A stretch of 64,000 nucleotides of DNA from Narthecium ossifragum (lineage: Eukaryota; Streptophyta; Magnoliopsida; Dioscoreales; Nartheciaceae). Location of the stretch: contig OY986965.1 in NCBI GenBank assembly GCA_963920575.1, forward strand, positions 13,778,290 to 13,842,289, in the 5' to 3' direction. Positions 33,801-44,400 of the stretch are shown piece by piece (the stretch's first letter is position 1; every line of letters begins with the position of its first letter). Both the position numbers and the translations under genes were made by a program. The notes under the pieces are model-generated. The model saw only the letters and a list, made by a program, of their open reading frames with translations. It did no database searches and had not been told where the DNA came from.

Positions 33801-33910
33801 GGCAGCAGCAACAGCATCCCATAAGGCCTCTTCCTGGAGCCGCTGCTGCTGTTAACGCCTGACATGTTGCTACTGCCTTCCTTCATTCTACCACTGGCGC
33901 AGGGTAACAT
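30840..33910 (-). CDS. Membrane-anchored coiled-coil protein, two exons
   Basis: Exon 1 (33910-33683) encodes a Ser-rich start, a basic RKRPYG stretch, one hydrophobic segment (MLLLLPLGAALLSVMLL, about residues 32-48), then HKMRERCIFGLVLQDRDTQL. Exon 2 runs from 32717 to the stop at 30840. Joining GT (33682) to the AG at 32719-32718 gives LLLQ then KEREHSKEIKRK, about 701 residues in all. After the junction comes a coiled coil (about residues 77-175), then a very long Asn/Gly/Ser/Glu/Lys-rich, probably disordered tail. The tail has imperfect ~18-residue repeats built on NGVEVSKDGNESNA. The intron is about 965 bp. It looks like a real plant host gene of unknown role, probably a single-pass membrane protein. 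The start codon is uncertain: Met1, Met9 or Met16 are possible. Confidence 0.75.
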
Positions 33911-34479
33911 GGATCTCTCTATGGGAGAGACAACCAGACTCTCTATGGGAGAGACAAGCAGATTTCTATGGAGAAGAAACCAAAAAAATCCTAATTTTTA
34001 TTCATCATTCAAAAACTAAACTTTTACAAACCCTAAGGCCTCCTTTTATAGGTTTAAGGAAAGACCAGACCAACTCAATCATGGACTCAAACATAGACTC
34101 AAACATCATTATCCTAATCCAAGTACTAAACCCGGATTTCAAATAGGAGAAAACCTACTAGAAATAGAAAATTTGCCAAAAATAGAAAGGACCCGAACAA
34201 ACTGCCTAAAAAGGAAAGTTTTATGAAAAAACTGAATTTTAAGCCAAATGAAAAAGGAATTTGGGAGATTCGGAGGTCACTGTCTTGACGGCCTCATCGA
34301 GCCAGTCGTTTCGACTGATCTCGCGCCCCGATCGGACACCCGGATTGAAAGTTATGCCCGTCCGACGGTCGGGGTCGCCCGGGGATCTGAGTCGGACAGA
34401 TGGAGTCCCCACGCGTTCGGATCGCCTCGGGAGCTGCTCCGGATCGGACTTGGTCAGGTCCGCGTTTTGTCCTGCATCA
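33910..34479 (-). mobile_element. Possible solo LTR at the 5' edge of the host gene
   Basis: In minus orientation the block begins TGATGCAGGACAAAACG (ending at 34479 on the plus strand). It has a TATA box TATAAAAGGA (34050-34041) and a following AATAAAAA-type signal, as in a short LTR with U3-R-U5. Its far end abuts the first ATG of the coiled-coil gene. Near that end a ~19-bp unit, CTCTCTATGGGAGAGACAA, is present twice. No matching 5-bp duplication was found (TAACA against ACTAC), so the boundary is tentative. Confidence 0.4.
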
Positions 34480-34785
34480 ACTACTCCCTCTTTTCATAAA
34501 TATATAACTAAATTTATTTATTCCGCTCCATAAATCAGAAGTAAAACAAACTGAAGCGCCAAGAGAATAAATTTCAATAACTAATTTTTGCTTGATCGCC
34601 AAATATAATTTCATGCAATCATTTCTAGCAGTATTTCTAGAAACTTTAGTAAAAGCTGGCTGTAAATATTTTTTTAATAAACTTTTGTAATTTCAGAGAC
34701 TCCGCAATAGTAAATGGCTCTTTCCTACCATATATATATAAAGTCAATGCCTCCCGGATATTATTTTGGGAATACGTAAATGTAC
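34480..34785. other. AT-rich stretch beginning like a MITE end
   Basis: It starts CTACTCCCTCTTTTCATAAAT, similar to the CTCCCTCYGTYYC ends of Stowaway-type MITEs. No matching inverted end was found, so this is only a resemblance. No ORF of interest. Confidence 0.3.
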
Positions 34786-35099
34786 CTAAGCCGGCCCACC
34801 TTGTGCAAATTGCAGCTGAGATTGCTTGCCATCATCTATAGCTCCTTGCTTCGCCTTACATAATATTTCGTGCCTCTGAAGGTGGCCAGCGCCAGAACTC
34901 GCTTTGCATGATAAATTTTGTTTGCAAATTTTACAAACCGCTCTTGGACCCATAATACCGGTTTGGGGGTTCAATATCTCTTTGATGTCGAAATTTGCCC
35001 AAAATCTAGAGGTTCGGGCACTTTGGGGTCTTTTGCCACTCCCATTGAGCCACTGCCGCCAGTCCCAGAACTGGATCCACCAGCGCACCCGGTAGCACC

Positions 35100-36637
35100 G
35101 ATGATGCATAATATTATATTTTTACCCCTTAATATTTAGCCTCATGTGTTTATTTGATACCTAAATACACTCATTATTCTTATATTTTGATTTTGGATGC
35201 AATTGAAGTCCTTAAGTCCAAAAAGAAGCTGAAAAGAGTATATAGATCAACTTTAAAGATTAAACTGTACCTGTTCGTGAAGAACCAAATGATGTACCAT
35301 ATATGGTTGGAAAGCTCTTGAAGTCTAGTTTCTGGAGAATTTTACGGTTCATGATTCCGAGTTTCCTAGAGGAAGTTACGTCAATTTTAGTACCGATGGC
35401 GCAGTCTGGATGGCAGAACAGTAAATACTCTGAAAAGTCCGATCGATCCCTCTATAGGAGTAGGATCGATCCGTCTATGCAGAAACCTGATAGAACGCAT
35501 ACTTTTCAGCTGTACACAGTCCGATCGATCCTACTATCCATCCTACTTAGAAGATCGATCCGACACCCCTGGTAAGATTGATCCGACTCGGGCGTAGCCA
35601 GAAATTGAAGATTCCGATGCGTAGGATCGATCCGACACCCATAGAGGGATCGATCCGACACCCATAGAGAGATCGATCCTACTTTCCCAGTGAAGAAATT
35701 CAACGGTTCAGATCAAATCCGAGGATGGGAAACTTATAGGCTATAAATAGAGTTCTTTTTAGGGATTAAGGGGGGCAAATTCTAAAGTTTTTTGGCTGCT
35801 CCTTTCTATTTCTTTGATATTTCTAGGGTTCTTCTTTCTTCTTTAAAGGATTAGATTGTTCTTGATGGCCTTGCGTGGCTAACCCTTGATCCTTGGTCGA
35901 GGAAATTGAAACCTCGGAATCAATAAAACTGTGAGATCTAATCTATTTTTATTGTTCAGTTTATACTTGAGTATTGAATGTTCTTCTGTGATTAAATATT
36001 CATGATTGTCTTGTATAATTGCTAGGAGGCCTACTAGTTTATTATTCATGGCGATCTACTGCTAGGTTGGATATCAAATCCGTAATTGTTTGATCCCTCT
36101 AATCTGCGAAGCAACTGAGATCTATTGATTTACTGCGTTTCAGAGATTAATAGATCTTAGGAAGAATATTCGACTAGATTAAATGCAACCGCTTGTGCTT
36201 GTGTTGTTTAGCTTCATCGATCTCCCTATTCTTAAGGCTGCTACTAGATTAAATCTACAACGCGTGTCTTAGGTTGTTTAGTAGTTAGGGTTGATTAGAT
36301 CGCTTGATTCTAATTAACTATGATCGAGGAGAGATTCGAAGTTAATTCGAACGATGAATATTCATGGTATGAATTGATTGATACTTGCATCAATGATCAG
36401 TTGTTGAATTTTTATGGTGGATGTTGACTCAGACCAATGTTTGTTCTCTTGATTCAACTCGTTTCTTCGCTTTAGATTATTTCTTTATTGTTTTCTTCAC
36501 ACTTAAAACCCCCCATCTTTGTTCACTAAGCACAAAACCAGACTAAACACTCTTCGTGGGATCGACTCGTACTCGCACTACTACATTTATTTTGAAGAGT
36601 ATTGGTTTTATTTTTGAGTGCCTACGACAGCACATCA
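35100..36637 (+). mobile_element. Solo Athila-like LTR in the hAT gene
   Basis: It runs from about TGATGCATAA (35102) to CACATCA (36637). It shares with 41649-43230 the block around TGGTTGGAAAGCTCTTGAAG and TTTCCTAGAGGAAG. A TATA box CTATAAATAG lies near 35742-35751, preceded by about nine GATCGATC palindromes (35438-35690). The flanks carry the repeat TAGCACC at 35093-35099 and 36638-36644, longer than the usual 5 bp, so the exact ends are uncertain by a few bases. The plus orientation is inferred from the TATA box. Confidence 0.75.
35438..35690. repeat. GATCGATCC palindrome boxes in the LTR U3
   Basis: About nine GATCGATC boxes occur here, mostly with GGATCGATCC or CCGATCGATCC context, separated by 10-30 bp spacers and ending ~55 bp upstream of the TATA box. 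It is the same architecture as 18278-18572, with different flanking bases. Confidence 0.85.
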
Positions 36638-36977
36638 TAGCACCACCACGAGTATTGCCAGTATTTGATACTGAAGGTTGGCTGGAATCATCATCATAAT
36701 TCGGAACGTCATCAATATCCGGCAATACACGCTCATTACCAACGTCGACATCAAAGTTCAGATTTCAAGATTCAGTCACTTTGGATCCATTTTTCTGACT
36801 TTTGAAATAAAAAACCCAAATTAAAGATAAAAGTAGGAGAGGAGAAGGAAAATCAGAATTAAAAAATAAAATAAATATATAATAATTTAAAACTTACCTC
36901 TTACAATATTGCCGGGCGCTGGCCACTTGATTGTTCTTTCTTCACTTGAATCACTTTTCCAACTTCTAAAGCTCTTA

Positions 36978-37838
36978 GGGGGTGTTTGGTTGCCAGGAGT
37001 GGAGGGTGGAGTGGGTGGACTGGCATCACTTTCTCCACTTTAGGTTATTTGGTTGGGCCATCAACTCGATGGAGTGGAGGGACTGGACTCTTGAAAAGGG
37101 CTCCAGTCAGCCATTTGACTTTGGCCAAAAAAGAGCCAAAGTCGGCTGAGTGGAGTGGGCCAACTGTGAATCATTGGCCAGTTCCTCCCCACTCCACTCA
37201 CGCCCATCCCTCTACGGTCGGTGACCACCGGAGCCAAACTTAGGGATCGGTAGCTAGGGATGATAGCGTCGAGCCCGGGGAGGGCGGAGAAGCTGCCGGC
37301 GCTGGAGGAAGGGCGGTGGGCTTTGCCGCCGCTGAAGTTGAGTTACCGCCGGAGGAAGGGCGAGGTAATGGATCCTGATCCCGCCGGTACACTACCGGGG
37401 TTAGCGGCTAGAAAGTGTGCAACGGATCCGGATCGGGAAGAGGAGGGAGAAGACAAGGAGGAATAGAAACGAAAGCGCTTCTCTCCTCGTTGATTTTTTT
37501 AAAAAAAATTGGATGTAATTTTTAATTTTGTTTCGTTGTTCTATTTTGCGAGTGGATGTGATATATTTAAGTTTATATATATTATTGAAGAAGTGTCCTC
37601 GAGATCTCATTCGTTGTTATTGGGTTGCGAGAGAATCTCCGGTCGAAGGCTTAGATTTCAGCCTTCACTCCAGCACCAATCAAACTTCAGGAAATTCAGA
37701 AGTCAACCAACTCAGTCTCCACTACAGCACCAACCAAACAACAAAACTGACAATCCACTATACAAGACTTCACTTTGCAAAAGTCTGCACTCCAGAAAGT
37801 GACTCCACTCCACCCAGTCTGAGCAACCAAACATGCCC
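36978..37838. mobile_element. PIF/Harbinger-type non-autonomous element (861 bp)
   Basis: The termini GGGGGTGTTTGGTTGCC and (inverted) GGGCATGTTTGGTTGC lie between TTA duplications at 36975-36977 and 37839-37841. A 3-bp TTA duplication and GGG-TGTTTGGTTG ends are the signature of PIF/Harbinger (Tourist-like) elements. Subterminal repeats rich in GGAGTGGAG / CTCCACTCC recur at both ends. A GC-rich core (37260-37466) has a ~68-codon ORF of unknown origin. The element sits in the presumed 5' UTR of the minus-strand hAT gene. Confidence 0.85.
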
Positions 37839-37903
37839 TTAACAAAACTAGAAGATAAAAAGAGAGAGATAGATTTTGTGAGGATGAATGAAGGGTTGGA
37901 AGG

Positions 37904-37915
37904 CTATTTATAGAG
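37904..37915 (-). promoter_or_regulatory. TATA box, probable promoter of the hAT gene
   Basis: The minus strand reads CTATAAATAGCC, followed by a CT-rich leader. After the MITE, an exon-like end AAGAG|GTAAGT near 36897 and an intron follow before the coding part at about 36772. Assignment to the hAT gene rests on position and strand. Confidence 0.45.
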
Positions 37916-38446
37916 TTTTAGAGATTTTTTTGAATTTTTATAATGACCATAATACCTTTAAAACTAGGGGTATTAGGTTATAACACCATATTAGCCTCCC
38001 TAATCGTCCAGAACCCCACCGATTTTGGTAAAAACCCCTGGCTTCTTCTTTCTAGGGCAAAAACCCCAAAACGCCTAAATAAGACGACACTGCCCTTCCC
38101 GCGGCGTTTCATTTTCCTCCCGCTCGACGACGTTTCCTTTTCCAACCCGCTCGACGGCGTTTCATTTTCCTCTCCTCTCACTGTTTCATTTTCCATTTTC
38201 ATCTTTCACCCGTCGAGATCGCTCCATCGCACGCTTCTGGTGTCTCCATCGACTCCGGCGTCTCCATCGACTCCATCGATTCCTGCGTCTCCATCGACTC
38301 CGGCGTCTCCATCGACTCCGACTTCTCCATCGACTCTGAAGTCTTCATCGACTCCGAAGTCTTCACAAGCACCCCCTGAGCTCCATCCCCTGAGCTCCAT
38401 TTTCATCTCCGTCAATTAGGAAACCCTTTTTCAAACTTCGTCAACG

Positions 38447-41400
38447 ATGGTGAACAGTGCAAAGATGCCTAAAATAAAGGGAAAAAAAAGGTAAGTTTCG
38501 ATTCTTTTCCATTTACCTATAGTTTCCGATGGATTTATCTTTAAGATTCATTTTCATCTTCCCGATTTCAGACTTCCTCAAGATCGGTGAAGGATGTGAC
38601 GAAGCCTCAGAGAAAGGAGAAGAAGGAAAGTTTTGATTCTTATGTTTGATATTCATTTTCATCTTTTCGATTTATACTTCCAAGTCCATTTCTATTATGT
38701 TGATTTCATGAATCTGATTGCAATGCATTTTAGGGTTTAGTAATATGTTTCGAATCACATAAAACCCTTAAAAAAGAAAAAATATGATAATGCATCAATT
38801 ATTGTACTTGATTTGTAGTATTTTCATCTTTTTGTGTTCATTTTTATCTTTGATCATTCACTTTCATATTCATCTTTGAGGTTTCATTTTCATATTTGAG
38901 TGTTCATTTTCATCTTTGGCTGTTATTTTCATCTTTGGATGTTATTTTCATCTTGGTGAGTTTCAATTTCATCTTTGTGTGTTCATTTTCATCTTCATAT
39001 GTTCATGTGTTCATGTGTTCATTTTCATCTTTGAGTATTCATTTTCATCTTCATGTGTTCATTTTCATCTTCATGTGTTCATGTGTTCATTTTTATCTTC
39101 ATGTGTTCATTTTCATCTTTGAGTGTTCATTTTCATCTTCATGTGTTCATTTCCATCTTTGACTGTAAATTTTCATCTTCATGTGTTCATTTTCATCTTT
39201 GTGAGTTTCATGTTCATATTCATGTGCTCATTTTCATCTTCATGTGTTCATTTTCATCTTTGAGTGTTCATTTTCGTCTTCATATGTTCATTTCCATCTT
39301 TGACTGTAAATTTTCATCTTTGAGTATTCATTTTCATCTTCATGTGTTCATTTTCCATCTTTGTGAGTTTCATGTTCATATTCATGTGCTCATTTTCATC
39401 TTCATGTGTTTATTTTCATCTTTGAGTGTTCATTTTCATCTTTGAGTGTTCATTTTCATCTTTGCGTGTTCGTTTTCATATTCATTTTCATATTTGAGTG
39501 TTCATTTTCAGCTTTGTGAGTGTCATTTTCATCTTTCAGGGTACACAACAGTATAGATCAGCATTGGCAGGAATAGTATCAGCTATGGAACAAGCTCAAC
39601 CACATATCAAGCCAGAACACTTGGACTTGATGATGAAAACCCCATTTTACGCACTGTTTGAAGCGATCTACGAGGGGAAGATCACAAGAAACACGTGCAC
39701 AAAATGGGATGAGGACATCAGAACAATAATTAACCGATACAATCGGTATACTGAGACATTCAGGCTAGGAAATGAAAACCACAAGATTAGAAAGAGAGAT
39801 GTTCAACTAATCTTTGCCCTGGTAGAAGGTGATAAGAAGATTAGAGTTTCCAAGGGGCCGAAGAAAAAGCCATCAGCTTTCGGGGATAGAGTATTCAAAG
39901 GCATGAAACAGATAAATATCAGCTCCTTGAAGAACGAGCTAGTGAGGCAGTTTTCTGGTAAAACGAAAACAAATCAAGAGGATAGTGTAAGACTTTGCTG
40001 CCTCATGCTGCTTGGCTCCTTCTTCTTCACTATTTCTGGCCCACAGCTTGCATGGGGCTATTTGGAGCTGGTTGAAGATTTAAACAACATGAAAAAATAT
40101 GATTGGAGTGGTGCCATTTTGGAATACCTTATGGAATCAATCCATAAGAAGGTAAGCACTCCCACAAGGGTCCAAGGATGCACAACCCTCTTACTGGTAT
40201 GATTTATTTTCACCATTATGATTCATTTTCATCTTTCTCAATAATCTTCTTTTCTGTTCATTTTCATCTTCTATCACTCATTTTCATCTTTCTCAATCAT
40301 TTTCATCTTTGACATTCATTTTCATCTTTTAGGTTTCATCTTTCTAATTCACCTTCCCATGTTTTTTTTGCAGTACTGGTATTGTGAGCTCACAGGCGTG
40401 ATTGCACCAATAAATAACAAACAAATTATGCCTCGATGTATAAAATGGGACCTCAACCAGAACAGGAGAGGTATCTTTGCAGGTCACGATATCATTTCAA
40501 GACCGGTGAGCTAAATCAGTTATGCATTGTATACAATTTCTTATCTTTGATCTTTCCAACTAATTTATACTAATTTCAACGGCAATTGATATAGGCCAAT
40601 CCTGAAAATCTAAATCCCACGGAAGAAGAGCTCGAAGAATATGTGAATCATCAACTCTATGATGAAGGAGATGAAGGAGATGATGAAGACAATGATGATG
40701 CTATTGAAAAAGAAGATGAAGAAGATGAAGAAGAAGAAGAACAAGAAGAACAAGACAATGATGGTGATGAAAAAGATGAAATTGTAGGAGATGACAAGCA
40801 TGAAATTGAAGGAGCATCTCCCTCACAGTCATCACATGAAAAAGAAGATTGTGGTCTGCATGATGTTGATACCCAAAGGAATGATGAGCCAAATGTACAG
40901 CCTCGGGTTGGGAATGTGAGTATAATTTTAATTTTCATCTTTGTGATTTTCATTTTCATCTTTGTGAGTGTAATTTCCATCGTCCTTATCCATTATCATC
41001 TATGATTGTTCATTTTCATCTTTGTGTGTCATTTTCATCTTTCTAATTATCATTTTCATCTTTTGTCATTCATTTTCATTTTTGAATTATTTATTTTCAT
41101 CTTTGTGAGTGTCATTTTCATCTTCATGTGTTCATTTTACTCTTTTCAATATCTTTCCTGCGTTGAATGAACAAGTTCATTTCTTTTGTATCATTGTCGG
41201 CGAAACATACAGCCGGAGCCGGAGATTAGCATCATTGACAGCCTAAAGATTGAGATCAACGGGTTGAAAAAAGATAATGAGGGTCTGAGGGAGAAGATTG
41301 AGCTCTTTGAATGCGATAAATTGGAGATGGAGCTTTCAATGAAAAAAAAGGAAGAGGAGCTCAATCAATATGCAAATGAGAATATGCAGATCATTATGGA

Positions 41401-44400
41401 TAAAAAGAAGCTGGAAGAGAGGCTTCAAGCACTTGAAAATCCAATCAGTGTGTCTCCCTTGATTGCTGATGTCTCTCCTCTTGAAAAAAAGATTCAACAA
41501 TTGACAGGAGATCTCAAAGATAGAGATCGGACACTCTCATCTTTCAAAAACAAATTACAGCTTGCAACCGATGAGCTCAGCCAAAAGAGGCTGGAGTGCA
41601 AAGCGCACAGCGAACAAAAATCAAAGCTGTTGAAAGATGTAGAGGATGTGATAAGACGTGAAAAGTGCACAAATCACCCTTTTAACTAGGTCTCGTTAGT
41701 CTCCGAGCAATGCTATTTTGATTGTCTTTTCCCCATTTCAGGCCTAAGGACCCTCAACGAAGATTAGATCAAGTTTGGTGCTAAAACGAACAAATAAAGA
41801 ACCTGCTAGGAGCAAAAGAGCAAAGGAGCAGAGATGGACCATCTTTGACATCAAAACTGTACCTTCTCAGGAAGAACCAGATGATGTACTATACATGGTT
41901 GGAAAGCTCTTGAAGTCTAGATTCTAGAACTTTTTACGGTTCGTGATTTGGAGTTTCCTAGAGGAAGATATGCCATTTTTAGTACAGAGGTGCAGAAGAA
42001 GCTGTTGCGAAAAACCAGATCGATCTGCTTCCCATGCAGATCGATCTGGGTCGGGCAAATACCAGTTTTTGAAGTTCCCGAAGTGAAGAAGATCGATCTC
42101 AACCCAAAGGAGATCGATCTCCTTGGGCGCTGCGGGAAAAATAAAAGGAAATTGACTAATCCGAGTTAGGGTTTGTCTTAGGCTATAAATAGCCTTCTTT
42201 GGGGGCGTTTTGGCAGCCTTCCATGGCCGAATTTTCGTCATCTCTTAGGGTTTCTCTTAGTTTCTTTTCCACAAATTAGGTTAGATCTTTGGTGGAAGAT
42301 CCATGGGTGGAGCGCGGCGACAACCTTCATCGACGGATCTCCTTCCTAAGATGAGTAACTAAACCCTAGCTTTGGGATTCTATGATGTAGTAAAGTTGTT
42401 TCTAGGGTTTTCTATAGATTATGAGTTGTAAATCATACTTTGATGGTTGAATGGATTGATTGATATTTTCTTTATATCTATTGGTGTTGATTTATATGTT
42501 AGATGAATGATTTATTCCTATATGCCCTAGATTTAGGTCTTGTGCATGTTAGGGCTTGAGATTAGGGATTCTCATCAAACATCCGTGCTAGGACCATGGA
42601 TGTGAGGATTTCCTTCTCGAGATTAAGAGCCTTGTAATGCTAGGACCATTACACATAATGCTAGAACCATTATGACCGCTTCTTAATCCGTTATTCATCA
42701 TTATTCGAGATTAGGGATTTCATATGTGCTAGAACCACAATGTTAGTGCCAGAACCACTAGGTTAACTCTAATCCTTGATACATTCTAGTAGGCGATCTC
42801 AAGGTGCCAGAACCATCTTGATTATTTACCAATATCCATTCTTGATATTATCCCCGACGTCTTCGTCAAGCGGTAGGACTTCTAGCCATTCACCTATCGA
42901 CTATTTGAAATCATCTAAGTTGATTTATCTGCTCTTATCTTAGGAATACCTAGTAAGTTCTTTATTATTGATTAGAGTTCCTTGGCATTATCTTATCTAT
43001 TAGTACTCTTTTCGTATTTGTTTAGTTCTAGATAAAAAACCCAAAAGATTATCTTTTTCCCAACTCTTTGTTAGGAATTATACCTAGTATACGACTTAAA
43101 CCATTAGTTCCCTGTGGATTCGACTCGGACTCATTACTATCTACCCATAAAGTACTTAGTTAGTAGTTTGATTTTAAATTTGTAATTTTGGCATCCTTGT
43201 TAAGGTAACGACACTTTTCAAGGCGTGTCAACAAGAGTCCATGATCAGCAAGTTAAATGCTGAGATAAATTTGATGAGGAAGGAGCACGAAGAAACAATT
43301 CAAGATGCTCACGCACAACTGGTAGAAGAGCAAGCAAAATTTAAGAAGGAGCTCCAGTGTGCAACAGCTACTGACCCAAGCTCCATGGTATTGAGGGTAA
43401 AGTCAAAAAAGAGAAGCCTAAAAAGAGACCCAAAATACCAATACAGCAGAGGAAAGAAGGCATGTAATAGGTATGCTGGAGATCTAAAGAAGTTGAAGAC
43501 AAAGAATAAATGTCAAGGTGGCAAGGAACTCGATATTCAAGCATACAACAAATTAAGTGAAATTATTGGGGAATCTGGTGTAAGGTAACAACACAAGCTC
43601 CATTGTGAACATTTCTCTTCTTTAATATAAGAAATTTAAGTTACTGACAGTTAACATACTATGTATGCAGTGCCACAGTATGGAGAAACAAGGATGCTTT
43701 TAACAAAATTGTAGTTGCAGAAGAAATCCTTGACATCCTCAATGGGGCTTACATCTCAAACAATGTAAAGCAATCATTATTGTTATCATTGTCTGACCTA
43801 TTTTCATATTTCTCAATTACTTATTTTTATCTTTGCCATTCATTTTCATCTGTGTCCATTTTCATCTTACTCATTTTAATTTTTATCTTTCCCAATTTGA
43901 TTTTCATCTTTGTCATTTTCATTTTCATCTTTGAGTGTTCATTTTCATCTTCGTCTGTTCATTTTCATCTTTGAGTGTTCATTTTCATCTTCGTCTGTTC
44001 ATTTTCATCTTTGAGTGTTCATTTTCATCTTTGAGTGTTCATTTTCATCTTTGAGTGTTCATTTTCATCTTTGAGTGTTCTATGAATTCTTTTTTATCTT
44101 TTGGTGATCATTTTCACTCTTCTAACCTTTCAGGTTATCGATGCGTATGCAAAAATACTTAGTGAGGAAGAGTCCATTCCTAAAACATGCTTGTTCATGG
44201 AATCAAACTGTTGGGTATGTGCATCTTTCACATAAACTTCACCATTACTAGCATCTGTAATGATCATTACTGACGCAATTGTATATGCATATGCAGGAAT
44301 TCATTGTACACCAAAAAAATAAAGAATTCACAAAGATGGTGTACTTGAAAACCACTGAAGCCAGTCTACAGGAGCCGCAACCTATTATTTTCTTTCCAAT

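Larger units (their letters stand above)
34786..36772 (-). pseudogene. hAT transposase gene, N-terminal part with BED zinc finger, disrupted
   Basis: The minus strand carries an acidic N-terminus (DVGNERVLPDIDDVPNYDDD, about 36660-36745) and, after the interrupting LTR, a Gly/Ser-rich linker and a BED-type zinc finger. The finger has the motif C-x2-C in AVCKICKQNLSC and H-x3-H-x4-C in GHLQRHEILC (35000-34860). The BED finger is the DNA-binding domain of Ac/Tam3-like transposases. The ORF ends at 34786 and no hATC dimerisation domain follows. A stop lies upstream of the acidic segment, so the gene is a remnant. The LTR at 35100-36637 splits it between the acidic region and the finger. Confidence 0.75.

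Noticed and set aside
38896..39445. Phe/Ser/His-rich ORFs (also 28208-28444, 45400-45840, 47180-48037)
   Set aside because: These are the reading frames of the TTTTCATCTTT minisatellite, located in introns or spacers.
40610..40980. Ser/Phe-rich ORFs on the minus strand opposite the acidic exon
   Set aside because: They mirror the GAA/GAT repeats of the Glu/Asp-rich exon of the ULP gene, whose splice sites and frame support the plus strand.
41644..43235. A perfect target duplication for the LTR at 41649-43230
   Set aside because: The flanking 5-mers GGATG and ACAAG differ at three of five bases; only the frame arithmetic supports a former duplication.
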